A stretch of 64,000 nucleotides of DNA from Saprospiraceae bacterium (lineage in GTDB: Bacteria > Bacteroidota > Bacteroidia > Chitinophagales > Saprospiraceae): positions 1 through 64,000 of the forward strand of contig JAEUUP010000113.1 in the NCBI GenBank assembly GCA_016787525.1, read 5' to 3'. A program made the position numbers and the translations under genes. This document shows, piece after piece, positions 1-6,780 of the stretch (position 1 is the stretch's first letter; each line of letters begins with the position of its first letter). Below the pieces are notes generated by a model that had not been told where the DNA came from, did not search any database, and saw nothing but the letters and a program-made list of their open reading frames with translations.

Positions 1-3
1 TTC

Positions 4-53
4 GGAGCGAGCCTATATTTTTTTTGCTTGCAAAAAAAATATAGGCTCGCTCC
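4..53. repeat. Perfect 24-bp hairpin
   Basis: Two perfectly complementary 24-nt arms (4-27 and 30-53) are separated by only TT. Each arm contains GGAGCGAGCCTATA followed by eight T. The outer part, CGGAGCGAG, recurs once at 179-187. It lies downstream of the minus-strand CLC gene and could stop transcription or form a cruciform; there is no clear U-tract outside the stem, so its role is open. Confidence 0.7.
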
Positions 54-206
54 ATAAGAAAATAACCATGCACGCTTTTTTCCGAAGGAAAAACAGTCTG
101 TGCCTGTTTAAAAATGTTTTTAGTTATGCCCACCCCTCAGTATATACTTTATTCAATCAAGAGCTAAAAAGCCCTATCGGAGCGAGATTTTGGTAGCCCC
201 CATCCA

Positions 207-1970
207 TTATTCCGCATTCATCGCCATCAATTGGGTTCTATATTTTGAGAAAACACTTGATTTCGAGATAAAACCGATATAGACGTTCCCTTCGTCAACC
301 ACAGGTAAGTTCCATGCTTCTGTCATATCAAATTTTTTCATGGCTTCACTCATAGATTCATTGACGCGAACAACGGCAGGCGGCTCGTGCATCAATTGTC
401 GGACAGTCATCGTGTCGTAAAGCGTGGTTTGAAACATCACTTCGCGCACATCATCGAGGGTGATGATGCCTTCGAGTTGATTGTCTGCATTGATAACAGC
501 AAAAATATTGCGCTGCGAATTTTTGATTAATTCAGTCAGTTGACGCAAAGTAGCTGTTGGATTGATGGTTTTTATGTCCGTTTCAATCAAATTTGATGTT
601 TTTAAGAGGAGTAAAATATTGCGGTCTTTGTCGCGGCTGAATACTTCGCCCTTATCAATCATACTGCGCACCTCCAACGAGTAAGGTTCAAATGTGCGGA
701 CAAAGACATGACTCAGTGTCGAAACAATCATCAAAGGAATAATCAAATCGTAGCCCCCCGTCACCTCTGCAATCAAAAAAATACCCGTCAGTGGTGCATA
801 CATCACACCACTCAGTATGCCCGCCATACCGACGATGGCGAAATTGGTTTCAGGTAGTTGCCAATTGAAAAGTTTGTTGCAGGAATGCGAAAACACATAG
901 CCCAAATAAGTACCCACAAACAGCGAAGGGGCAAAATTGCCACCATTACCACCCGATGACAACGTAAAGCTGGTTGCAACAGGTTTTATCAGAACGATGG
1001 CCCCAATGAAAGCGATGAGCCATCCATCATTTTTTGCAACATCACTGAACATTGAATTTTGAAAGACCACATTGGCTTTGCCATCTGCGATAGAACGAAT
1101 ACTGTCGTATCCTTCACCAAAAAGAGATGGAAAAATATAGATAAACAAAGCCAACCCGACACCTCCAACCACAGCTTTGCCCCAAATACTGAGGGGTAGC
1201 TTTTTGAATAAAAGACTGACGGTGTGCGAAATGCGAATATAGTACAGCGAGATGATGCCACAAACGAGAGCCAGAAGTATATAAAAAGGTGTGTTGGTGT
1301 AGTGAAAATCTTTTTGGTTTTGAAAGGCAAAAAGCGTGTTTTCATTCAAAATTTTTGAATAGAGTCCACCACAAGCTGCTGAAATGATAAGCGGAATAAA
1401 CGATGAAATAGTCACTTCTGACAACAGAACTTCCATCGCGAACATCACACCAGCAATAGGCGCATTGAACACCGCCGCTATGCCTGCTGCTGCACCACAA
1501 CCCAAAAACAACGACCTTTCGCGATAACCCAAGCGAAATTGTGTCGCAATATTCGACCCAACGGCTGACCCCGTGATGACAATCGGGGCTTCCAAACCTG
1601 CCGAGCCACCGAAGCCAACAGTCAGAGAACTGGTGATGATGTGGGAAAAGATTTTGTGGCGTTTGACCAGAGCTGATTTTTGAGCAATTTCATAGAGAAT
1701 ATTCGATACACCGCGTCCCAAATCGCCTTTCAGCACTTTTTGTACAAAAAGAACGGTTAATAAAATACCAACAAGCGGGAAGAATATCATGTACGGTGTT
1801 TCAAAATGCGAAACAGCATGATTGATGGATAGGCATTTGTGTATATAGTGTACGATTGTTTTTAGGATAACAGCCAAAAAACCAGCCGACAAGCCGACGA
1901 TAATCGCCACTACAATTTCAAATTGTTTAGGTGAAAGGCGATTTTTTATAGTTTTGAAAAGTTTTATCAT
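207..1970 (-). CDS. CLC-family chloride channel/transporter with C-terminal CBS domains
   Basis: A 587-residue polytopic membrane protein that moves chloride across the inner membrane. Family marks: GSAGLEAP (residues 123-129, gating glutamate E127; the usual motif is GREGP), FNAPIAGVMFAMEV (168-181) and SGGNGGNFAPSLF near 351. The last ~130 residues form a pair of CBS domains, which usually bind nucleotides. The residue after E180, where proton-coupled CLC antiporters carry the internal proton glutamate, is V181, as in CLC chloride channels; this suggests channel-like or uncoupled transport (inference). ATG start at 1970; an 87-bp gap containing a hairpin separates it from fabG upstream. One dispersed 10-mer at 1187 encodes PLS. 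Confidence 0.9.
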   Translation of the reverse strand: MIKLFKTIKNRLSPKQFEIVVAIIVGLSAGFLAVILKTIVHYIHKCLSINHAVSHFETPYMIFFPLVGILLTVLFVQKVLKGDLGRGVSNILYEIAQKSALVKRHKIFSHIITSSLTVGFGGSAGLEAPIVITGSAVGSNIATQFRLGYRERSLFLGCGAAAGIAAVFNAPIAGVMFAMEVLLSEVTISSFIPLIISAACGGLYSKILNENTLFAFQNQKDFHYTNTPFYILLALVCGIISLYYIRISHTVSLLFKKLPLSIWGKAVVGGVGLALFIYIFPSLFGEGYDSIRSIADGKANVVFQNSMFSDVAKNDGWLIAFIGAIVLIKPVATSFTLSSGGNGGNFAPSLFVGTYLGYVFSHSCNKLFNWQLPETNFAIVGMAGILSGVMYAPLTGIFLIAEVTGGYDLIIPLMIVSTLSHVFVRTFEPYSLEVRSMIDKGEVFSRDKDRNILLLLKTSNLIETDIKTINPTATLRQLTELIKNSQRNIFAVINADNQLEGIITLDDVREVMFQTTLYDTMTVRQLMHEPPAVVRVNESMSEAMKKFDMTEAWNLPVVDEGNVYIGFISKSSVFSKYRTQLMAMNAE

Positions 1971-1995
1971 GCTGCCTTATTCGTTATTGGTTATC

Positions 1996-2047
1996 CGTAG
2001 ATTCGTTATTCGTGGATTCAACCGAATGGACAAATAACGAATCTACG
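1996..2047. terminator. 15-bp inverted repeat between fabG and the CLC gene
   Basis: Perfect 15-nt arms CGTAGATTCGTTATT (1996-2010) and its complement (2033-2047) surround a 22-nt loop that itself contains ATTC/GAAT. It sits just downstream of fabG on the minus strand, so it may end or attenuate the fabG transcript before the CLC gene. There is no strong U-run, so it is a weak terminator candidate. Confidence 0.45.
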
Positions 2048-2057
2048 AAAGACAAAA

Positions 2058-2810
2058 TTAACAATTCAATGCCCCGCAAACGCTCAAAGTTTGTCCTGAA
2101 ACATAACGACTCATATCAGAAGCTAAGAACACACAAGCATCTGCCACCTCTTCGCCAGCACCCATTCTGCCCAAAGGAATGTTTTTTAAGAAAGAATCTT
2201 TGACTTCGGCACTCAGCACTTGCGTCATTTCGGTTTCGATATAGCCGGGAGCAATGGCGTTGCAACGGATATTGCGGTTGCCATACTCTTTGGCAATAGA
2301 TTTTGAAAAGCCAAAAATACCCGCTTTCGAGGCTGCGTAGTTGGCTTGCCCTGCGTTGCCAAACACACCGACCACACTTGACATATTGATGATAGAGCCA
2401 CTGCGCTGCTTGAGCATCGGGCGCAAAGCATGTTTAGTCATATTGAAAACAGACTTCAAGTTAGTCTGAATCACATCGTCCCACTGTTGCTCCGTCATGC
2501 GCAACATCAAATTGTCGCGGGTGATACCTGCATTATTGACCACCACATCGAGGCGACCAAAGGTTTTGACTACGTCACCAACCAAAGCTTCAGCCTCTGC
2601 AAAATTAGCAGCATCCGAACGGTAGGCTTTGACAGTTGCGCCAGTCGCTACCAATTCATCTACGATAGCCTGTGCTTTGGCACTCGAATTTTCAGAAACA
2701 TAGGTGAACGCAACAACAGCTCCTTGCTCCGCAAAACGGCGAACAATCGCTTCACCAATACCACGCGCACCACCTGTGACCAGTGCGACTTTGTTTTCAA
2801 GAAGTTTCAT
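2058..2810 (-). CDS. fabG: 3-oxoacyl-[acyl-carrier-protein] reductase
   Basis: A 250-residue short-chain dehydrogenase that reduces 3-oxoacyl-ACP with NADPH in fatty acid elongation (cytosol). The nucleotide-binding glycine motif is TGGARGIG (12-19), NNAG is at 92-95, and the catalytic set is N117, S144/S145, Y158 and K162 (YAASK). Length and the C-terminal dimer region fit FabG rather than a generic SDR, although close SDR relatives cannot be excluded. ATG start at 2810. No acp or fabF gene is adjacent. It contains no copy of the dispersed 10-mer. Confidence 0.92.
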   Translation of the reverse strand: MKLLENKVALVTGGARGIGEAIVRRFAEQGAVVAFTYVSENSSAKAQAIVDELVATGATVKAYRSDAANFAEAEALVGDVVKTFGRLDVVVNNAGITRDNLMLRMTEQQWDDVIQTNLKSVFNMTKHALRPMLKQRSGSIINMSSVVGVFGNAGQANYAASKAGIFGFSKSIAKEYGNRNIRCNAIAPGYIETEMTQVLSAEVKDSFLKNIPLGRMGAGEEVADACVFLASDMSRYVSGQTLSVCGALNC

Positions 2811-3183
2811 AATAGAAAATAAATATAGCTTTTAAAATATAAAATAATGACGAACACAAACGTTCTAAAAACAAATGAAATCTTTTAGAAAAGGTATTTA
2901 GTCAATCATTATTTGTTTTACAATAATTTTTTTCTTTAAGTCAACCCCTCAGTATATTAGCTGTTCTTCACAAAATGAGTGAAATATCCTTGATTTACAA
3001 AAATATATGAAGGCAATAGACTGACTGAGTGCAAAATTAGCTTTTTATGGTCAATAGGCGATATTTTTTGAAAAAATGGCTATTTAGAATTTTTAAAATT
3101 TGAAAAAGTTGTAAATTGTGCCGTCAACAAACCGAATTTAAAGTTACATTGTAAAATATACATAAATTTTTAACAATAAAAAT
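2811..3183. other. Intergenic region, AT-rich, one 10-mer copy
   Basis: A 373-bp divergent spacer between fabG (minus) and the small secreted protein gene (plus). It must hold both promoters. It contains one 10-mer at 2945-2954. Several AT-rich near-matches to TAnnTTTG exist (for example AAAATTTG at 3095-3102 with TTTG at 3067-3070), but none is convincing. No RNA gene was recognised. Confidence 0.5.
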
Positions 3184-3627
3184 ATGAAAAAGACATTCCT
3201 AACACTCATCGGTTTTTTATGTGCTATGGCACTTTTTGCGCAAAAAGAAATGCCCGAAATAGCCAAAAATGCCAATAAAGATCTCTCTGCGGCACAAAAA
3301 GCAACGATTGAATGGGTCAAACTGTACGACCTTTCATCAGACCAAGCGTTGGAGGCTTTGTCCATTCAGAAAGCTAAATTTCAAAACCTTGCTGATATTG
3401 AGTCTTTGAAAACACAAAATCCAGAATTGTACGTCCAAAAACGCTTGTCAAGTTTCGAGATTGCCAACACGGAGTTCAAAAACTTATTGGACGAACGGCA
3501 ATTGACGATTTTTAAACAGAAAGAAATAGAACGCCAATCAAAGTATGAAACGATTGTTTCGGCTATGAAAAAAACGGGCTATTCAGAAGAGGCTATCCGA
3601 CAAAAACTGATGGAAACAGAGTTCTAA
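3184..3627 (+). CDS. Small secreted protein, function unknown
   Basis: A 147-residue protein with a Sec signal peptide (Lys-Lys, a hydrophobic run, cleavage after ALFA before QKEM). The mature part is helical and charged, rich in Lys, Glu and Gln, and includes LSAAQKATIEW and LLDERQLTIFKQKE. That layout resembles Spy/CpxP-like or DUF4890-type periplasmic proteins, but I cannot assign a family. It stands alone, with its own terminator at 3637-3680. Confidence 0.75.
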   Translation: MKKTFLTLIGFLCAMALFAQKEMPEIAKNANKDLSAAQKATIEWVKLYDLSSDQALEALSIQKAKFQNLADIESLKTQNPELYVQKRLSSFEIANTEFKNLLDERQLTIFKQKEIERQSKYETIVSAMKKTGYSEEAIRQKLMETEF

Positions 3628-3636
3628 AAAACTAAC

Positions 3637-3680
3637 GCGATTAAAGGATCTTCAATGAAATGCTTTAATCGCTTATTTTT
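3637..3680 (+). terminator. Rho-independent terminator of the small secreted protein gene
   Basis: A 10-bp perfect stem, GCGATTAAAG (3637-3646) with CTTTAATCGC (3663-3672), is followed by TTATTTTTT. It lies 10 bp after the stop codon. Confidence 0.8.
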
Positions 3681-3884
3681 TGCATGAAAACAAATATAGT
3701 TTTCTATATATTTTAAAATAAAACGAAGAACTTTTAAATTTTTTAGGTAGCATACTTAAACGTTTTGTCAACTAAACACGGTTGATAGTTGTTAATCTAG
3801 ATGAACCAATTTTAATTATCAAAACTTATGAATAACCCGAGGGCAAGGACACAAGTACCCCCTCAGTATTTTTAACGTAATAGT

Positions 3885-5198
3885 ATGGATCCATTAAAAG
3901 CAAAATTTAAAGAAAAAGCCTCTGCACTAAGCGCAGAAATCAAAGCCCTTTTGAAGGAGCATGGCAATACCGTTATTGATTCTGTGACAGTTAGCCAAGC
4001 CTATGGCGGCATGCGTGATATTAAGAGTATGATTTGGGAAACATCGTTGTTGGACGCGCAAGAAGGTATTCGTTTCAGAGGTTTCTCTATCCCCGAATTG
4101 CAAGAAAAATTGCCGACAGGTCGTGGCAAAGAGCCACTTCCCGAAGGTCTTTTTTGGTTGATGCTCACAGGTGAAATACCGACAGAAGAAGAGGCATTGT
4201 GGCTCACCAATGAGTGGGAACGCCGTTGCAAAGTGCCACAACATGTTTTCGACACCATCAACGCATTGCCAAAAGATACACATGCAATGACTATGTTCAC
4301 CATAGGCATCAATGCTTTGCAAACAGAGAGTATTTTTGCTCATCGCTACGAAGAAGGTTTCCCGAAATCTGAATATTGGGATGCAACATATGAAGATTCA
4401 ATGAATCTTATCGCTTGTTTACCCGTTGTTGCTGCAGCTATCTATCGTCGTAAATATAAAGATGGTAGCTTGATTGCGCCCAATACACGATTGGATTGGG
4501 CTGCCAACTTTGCGCACATGATGGGCTACGATGATGCGGATTTCAAAAACTTGATGCGTTTGTACATGACCATTCACGCCGACCACGAAGGCGGCAACGC
4601 GTCGGCTCATACAACGCATTTGGTTGGCTCAACTTTGTCTGACTCTTATTTGTCATTTGCCGCAGCTATGAATGCCTTGGCAGGTCCTTTGCATGGTTTG
4701 GCAAATCAAGAAGTGATAAAATGGATTTTTGAAATGGTCGAAGAGTTAGGTACAACCAAACCGACAAGCGAACAGATTGGCGACTATGTGCGCAAAACAT
4801 TGGCAGAAGGTCGTGTTGTTCCAGGTTATGGTCATGCTGTTTTGCGCAAACCAGACCCTCGTTTTACGGCTCAAAAAGTATTTGCTGAAAAATATTGTTC
4901 CAACGACGATATCGTACAAGTAGTCTGGAAAGTATTTGAAACAGTGCCACCAATCCTCCAAACATTGGGCAAAATCAAAAACCCTTGGCCCAATGTGGAT
5001 GCACATTCAGGTGCATTACTTGTCCATTATGGCATGACTGAATATGGCTTCTATACGGTTCTGTTTGGGGTATCACGAGCATTGGGTGTTTTGGCTGCTG
5101 GCTGCTGGTCACGTGCCTTAGGTTTTCCACTCGAACGTCCAAAATCTTTGACAACAGAATTGGTCAAAGAAATGATTGCCGAAAAAGCGACAGCTTAA
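3885..5198 (+). CDS. gltA: Citrate synthase, mitochondrial (eukaryotic-like) type
   Basis: A 437-residue enzyme that condenses oxaloacetate and acetyl-CoA to citrate, the first TCA-cycle step. The catalytic triad is visible: H270 in AGPLHGLANQE, H317 in VPGYGHAVLRKPDPRF, and D372 in NVDAHSG. YGGMRDIKSMIWETSLLD and EGIRFRGFSIPE near the N-terminus match mitochondrial citrate synthases rather than the hexameric GltA of proteobacteria. Mitochondrial-like TCA enzymes are known in Bacteroidota. ATG start at 3885; a 10-mer copy lies at 3859-3868, just upstream in the leader. It is followed by a terminator built from an inverted pair of 10-mers. Confidence 0.95.
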   Translation: MDPLKAKFKEKASALSAEIKALLKEHGNTVIDSVTVSQAYGGMRDIKSMIWETSLLDAQEGIRFRGFSIPELQEKLPTGRGKEPLPEGLFWLMLTGEIPTEEEALWLTNEWERRCKVPQHVFDTINALPKDTHAMTMFTIGINALQTESIFAHRYEEGFPKSEYWDATYEDSMNLIACLPVVAAAIYRRKYKDGSLIAPNTRLDWAANFAHMMGYDDADFKNLMRLYMTIHADHEGGNASAHTTHLVGSTLSDSYLSFAAAMNALAGPLHGLANQEVIKWIFEMVEELGTTKPTSEQIGDYVRKTLAEGRVVPGYGHAVLRKPDPRFTAQKVFAEKYCSNDDIVQVVWKVFETVPPILQTLGKIKNPWPNVDAHSGALLVHYGMTEYGFYTVLFGVSRALGVLAAGCWSRALGFPLERPKSLTTELVKEMIAEKATA

Positions 5199-5234
5199 TT
5201 AAGTGCAGCGTTACTCGATGGATCTAAATAATAC

Positions 5235-5276
5235 AATACTGAGGGGGCTTTTGATAAAAGTCCCCTCAGTATTTTT
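5235..5276 (+). terminator. Terminator built from two inverted 10-mer copies
   Basis: AATACTGAGGGG (5235-5246) pairs with CCCCTCAGTATT (5262-5273). Inside, G5247 can wobble with T5261 and CTTTT (5248-5252) pairs with AAAAG (5256-5260) over a GAT loop, giving an almost continuous 18-bp stem followed by T residues. It ends the citrate synthase transcript. The arrangement matches uptake-sequence terminators in Neisseria. Confidence 0.85.
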
Positions 5277-5308
5277 AGCGTTTCAAACAGTGATTTTTAC
5301 ATAAAACC

Positions 5309-5339
5309 TTTCAAATATCATAGGCATACGCTATATTTG
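5309..5339 (+). promoter_or_regulatory. Candidate promoter for a small RNA
   Basis: TATATTTG (5332-5339) matches the Bacteroidota -7 element TAnnTTTG exactly. TTTC (5309-5312) lies 19 bp upstream where TTTG is expected. No protein gene begins until 5555, and a terminator follows at 5460-5500. Confidence 0.45.
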
Positions 5340-5344
5340 CGCCA

Positions 5345-5500
5345 TTATTTTTCACACATAATAAAAACATCGAGGGGACAATGCGCCAACTATCGCTTAT
5401 TTGCAGCATAATTTACATTCACCGACACCATCTGTGAAAGACTTTGCTGCGTCCCATCGCAAAAACGCCTTAACAGATTGATTCTGTTGAGGCGTTTTTG
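5345..5500 (+). ncRNA. Candidate structured small RNA
   Basis: This non-coding stretch between citrate synthase and the endonuclease V gene has a promoter-like sequence ahead of it and a strong terminator at its end. Nested pairing can be seen: CGAGGGGAC (5371-5379) with GTCCCATCG (5451-5459, one mismatch), GCAGCA (5403-5408) with TGCTGC (5445-5450), and TTCAC (5418-5422) with GTGAA (5434-5438). The 3' strands of the first two helices are contiguous. It could be a 6S-like or SRP-like RNA or a species-specific sRNA; I do not recognise the signature loop of SRP RNA. Confidence 0.4.
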
Positions 5501-5504
5501 TTTT
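5460..5504 (+). terminator. Rho-independent terminator upstream of the endonuclease V gene
   Basis: CAAAAACGCCT-T-AACAG (5460-5476) pairs with CTGTT-G-AGGCGTTTTTG (from 5484), with one T/G wobble, followed by TTTT. The A-rich 5' arm makes it potentially bidirectional. No protein gene ends just upstream, which supports a separate short transcript. Confidence 0.75.
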
Positions 5505-5529
5505 CAAACCAAAAAAATACTGTCTAAAT

Positions 5530-5547
5530 GACTCCTTTGGAGAGGGG
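5530..5547. repeat. Short G-rich repeat GACTCCTTTGGAGAGGGG
   Basis: This 18-mer recurs with one mismatch at 49553-49570. It contains the small inverted repeat CTCC/GGAG. Here it lies just before the preferred start of the endonuclease V-like gene and would be translated only if the more distal ATG at 5528 were used. Confidence 0.5.
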
Positions 5548-5554
5548 AGGTAAA

Positions 5555-6055
5555 ATGATTATTGCCATAGATGTCCACTACCGAACAGAAGAAGCCAAAA
5601 TAGTTGCTGTTTTGTTCAACGATTGGAGCGACGAACAACCTGCGCAAGTGCTTATCGAAATGAAAAGCGACATTGCTGAATATGAATCAGGTGCATTTTA
5701 CAAACGTGAATTGCCTTGTATCGTCGAAATTATGAAAAAAGTGGACTTCAGTTCTTTGACATACATCATCATTGACGGATACGTTTATCTGAACGATGAC
5801 GGTAAAAAAGGCTTAGGTTATTATGTATTTGAGCATTTTGGAGGCACAATACCTGTAATTGGTGTTGCTAAAACAAGTTTTCATCAAAACACCTTGTTTG
5901 TCCGCCCGATACTGAGGGGGTCGAGTGCGTCGCCTCTTTATATCACAAGCATCGGTGTTGACCTCGACACAGCTGCACAATACATACAAACAATGGCGGG
6001 CGAATTTCGTATGCCTACTTTGTTGAAGTTGATGGATACTTTGACCAAAGAGTAA
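5555..6055 (+). CDS. Endonuclease V-like protein (deoxyinosine 3' endonuclease family)
   Basis: A 166-residue protein related to Nfi, which nicks DNA 3' of deaminated bases such as hypoxanthine. Aligning by eye, the acidic metal ligands are present: D6 (AIDVHY), E52 (YKRELPC), D74 (IIIDG), plus K106 (IGVAKTS). The usual DGxGxxHPR segment is altered (DGYVYLNDDGKKGLG) and the protein is shorter than typical Nfi (~220 residues), so activity is uncertain. I prefer the ATG at 5555 to that at 5528, because the nine extra codons come from a dispersed G-rich repeat and AGGGGAGG precedes 5555. A 10-mer at 5910 encodes ILRG. tnpA begins 36 bp downstream. Confidence 0.65.
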   Translation: MIIAIDVHYRTEEAKIVAVLFNDWSDEQPAQVLIEMKSDIAEYESGAFYKRELPCIVEIMKKVDFSSLTYIIIDGYVYLNDDGKKGLGYYVFEHFGGTIPVIGVAKTSFHQNTLFVRPILRGSSASPLYITSIGVDLDTAAQYIQTMAGEFRMPTLLKLMDTLTKE

Positions 6056-6091
6056 ATTAAGATTAGTGAAACATACAAAATCAGAAAACAA

Positions 6092-6553
6092 ATGGCAAAC
6101 ACGTATAGTCAGATTTATATTCAAACGGTGTTTATCGTACAAGATAGAGATTGTTTATTGCGTGAAGCATGGCGCGAGGATTTGTACAAATATATCACAG
6201 GTATTGTGCAAGAACGAGGCAATAAATTGATCCAAATTGGCGGTGTTGAAGACCATATTCATTTATTTTTTGGCATGAAACCCGCCGAATCTGTTGCAGA
6301 ACTAATGAAATGGGTCAAAGGCAGTTCGTCAGAATGGATAAATGACCACCGTTTTTTAAAGACAAAATTTATGTGGCAAAAAGGTTATGGTGCGTTTTCT
6401 TACAGTCAATCACACGTTGATGCAGTCTGTAGATACATCATCAATCAAAAAGAGCATCACCGAAAACAGACGTTTATGGAAGAATATACGAAACTGTTAG
6501 ACCTTTTTAATATTCCGTTTGATGAGAGATATGTCTTCAAGCCTGTGCTTTAG
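6092..6553 (+). CDS. tnpA: IS200/IS605-family Y1 transposase (TnpA or REP-associated)
   Basis: A 153-residue HUH single-strand transposase. The HUH pair is H55/H57 in VEDHIHLFFG, and the nucleophile is probably Y115 in HVDAVCRYIINQKEHH. Such enzymes cut and join single-stranded DNA at hairpins near the element ends. There is no tnpB, so it is either a simple IS200-like element or a domesticated REP-associated transposase (RAYT). A large nested inverted repeat (6563-6732) starts 10 bp after its stop and is the natural substrate candidate. The gene is intact. Confidence 0.88.
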   Translation: MANTYSQIYIQTVFIVQDRDCLLREAWREDLYKYITGIVQERGNKLIQIGGVEDHIHLFFGMKPAESVAELMKWVKGSSSEWINDHRFLKTKFMWQKGYGAFSYSQSHVDAVCRYIINQKEHHRKQTFMEEYTKLLDLFNIPFDERYVFKPVL

Positions 6554-6562
6554 CAGGGTGAT

Positions 6563-6732
6563 GATTCTACGAATCAAGGGAAAACGAGTCTGCGTTGGGT
6601 TACAAACATGTTGTCGCTGACGCGACATAGGGTCGTACCTAAATTCTAAAATCAAGGTACAAATCCGATGTCGCGTTAGCGACAACATGTTTGTAACAGT
6701 ATATAACGGCTACTCCCTTTGATTCGTAGAAT
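6563..6732. repeat. Large nested inverted repeat (cruciform/REP-like) downstream of tnpA
   Basis: Outer arms: GATTCTACGAATCAAGGG (6563-6580) with its near-complement at 6714-6732. Inner arms of 29 nt (6600-6628 and 6668-6696) pair with a single mismatch and contain ACAAACATGTTGTCGCTGAC. At the centre, GTACCT (6635-6640) pairs with AGGTAC (6655-6660). The whole 170-bp unit folds back on itself. It fits an IS200 end, a BIME-like double REP element, or a non-autonomous relative mobilised by the adjacent transposase. Confidence 0.7.
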
Positions 6733-6780
6733 CAACACAAACAATATTGTAGAATAATAAAAATCAATTAGTTATAAAAT

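Noticed and set aside
2430-2822. A 130-residue plus-strand protein opposite fabG
   Set aside because: It is the antisense shadow of a well-conserved gene with no domain or start signal of its own.
5345-5500. SRP RNA
   Set aside because: The conserved GGAA-type apical loop and its internal loop are not visible, although an unusual form cannot be excluded.
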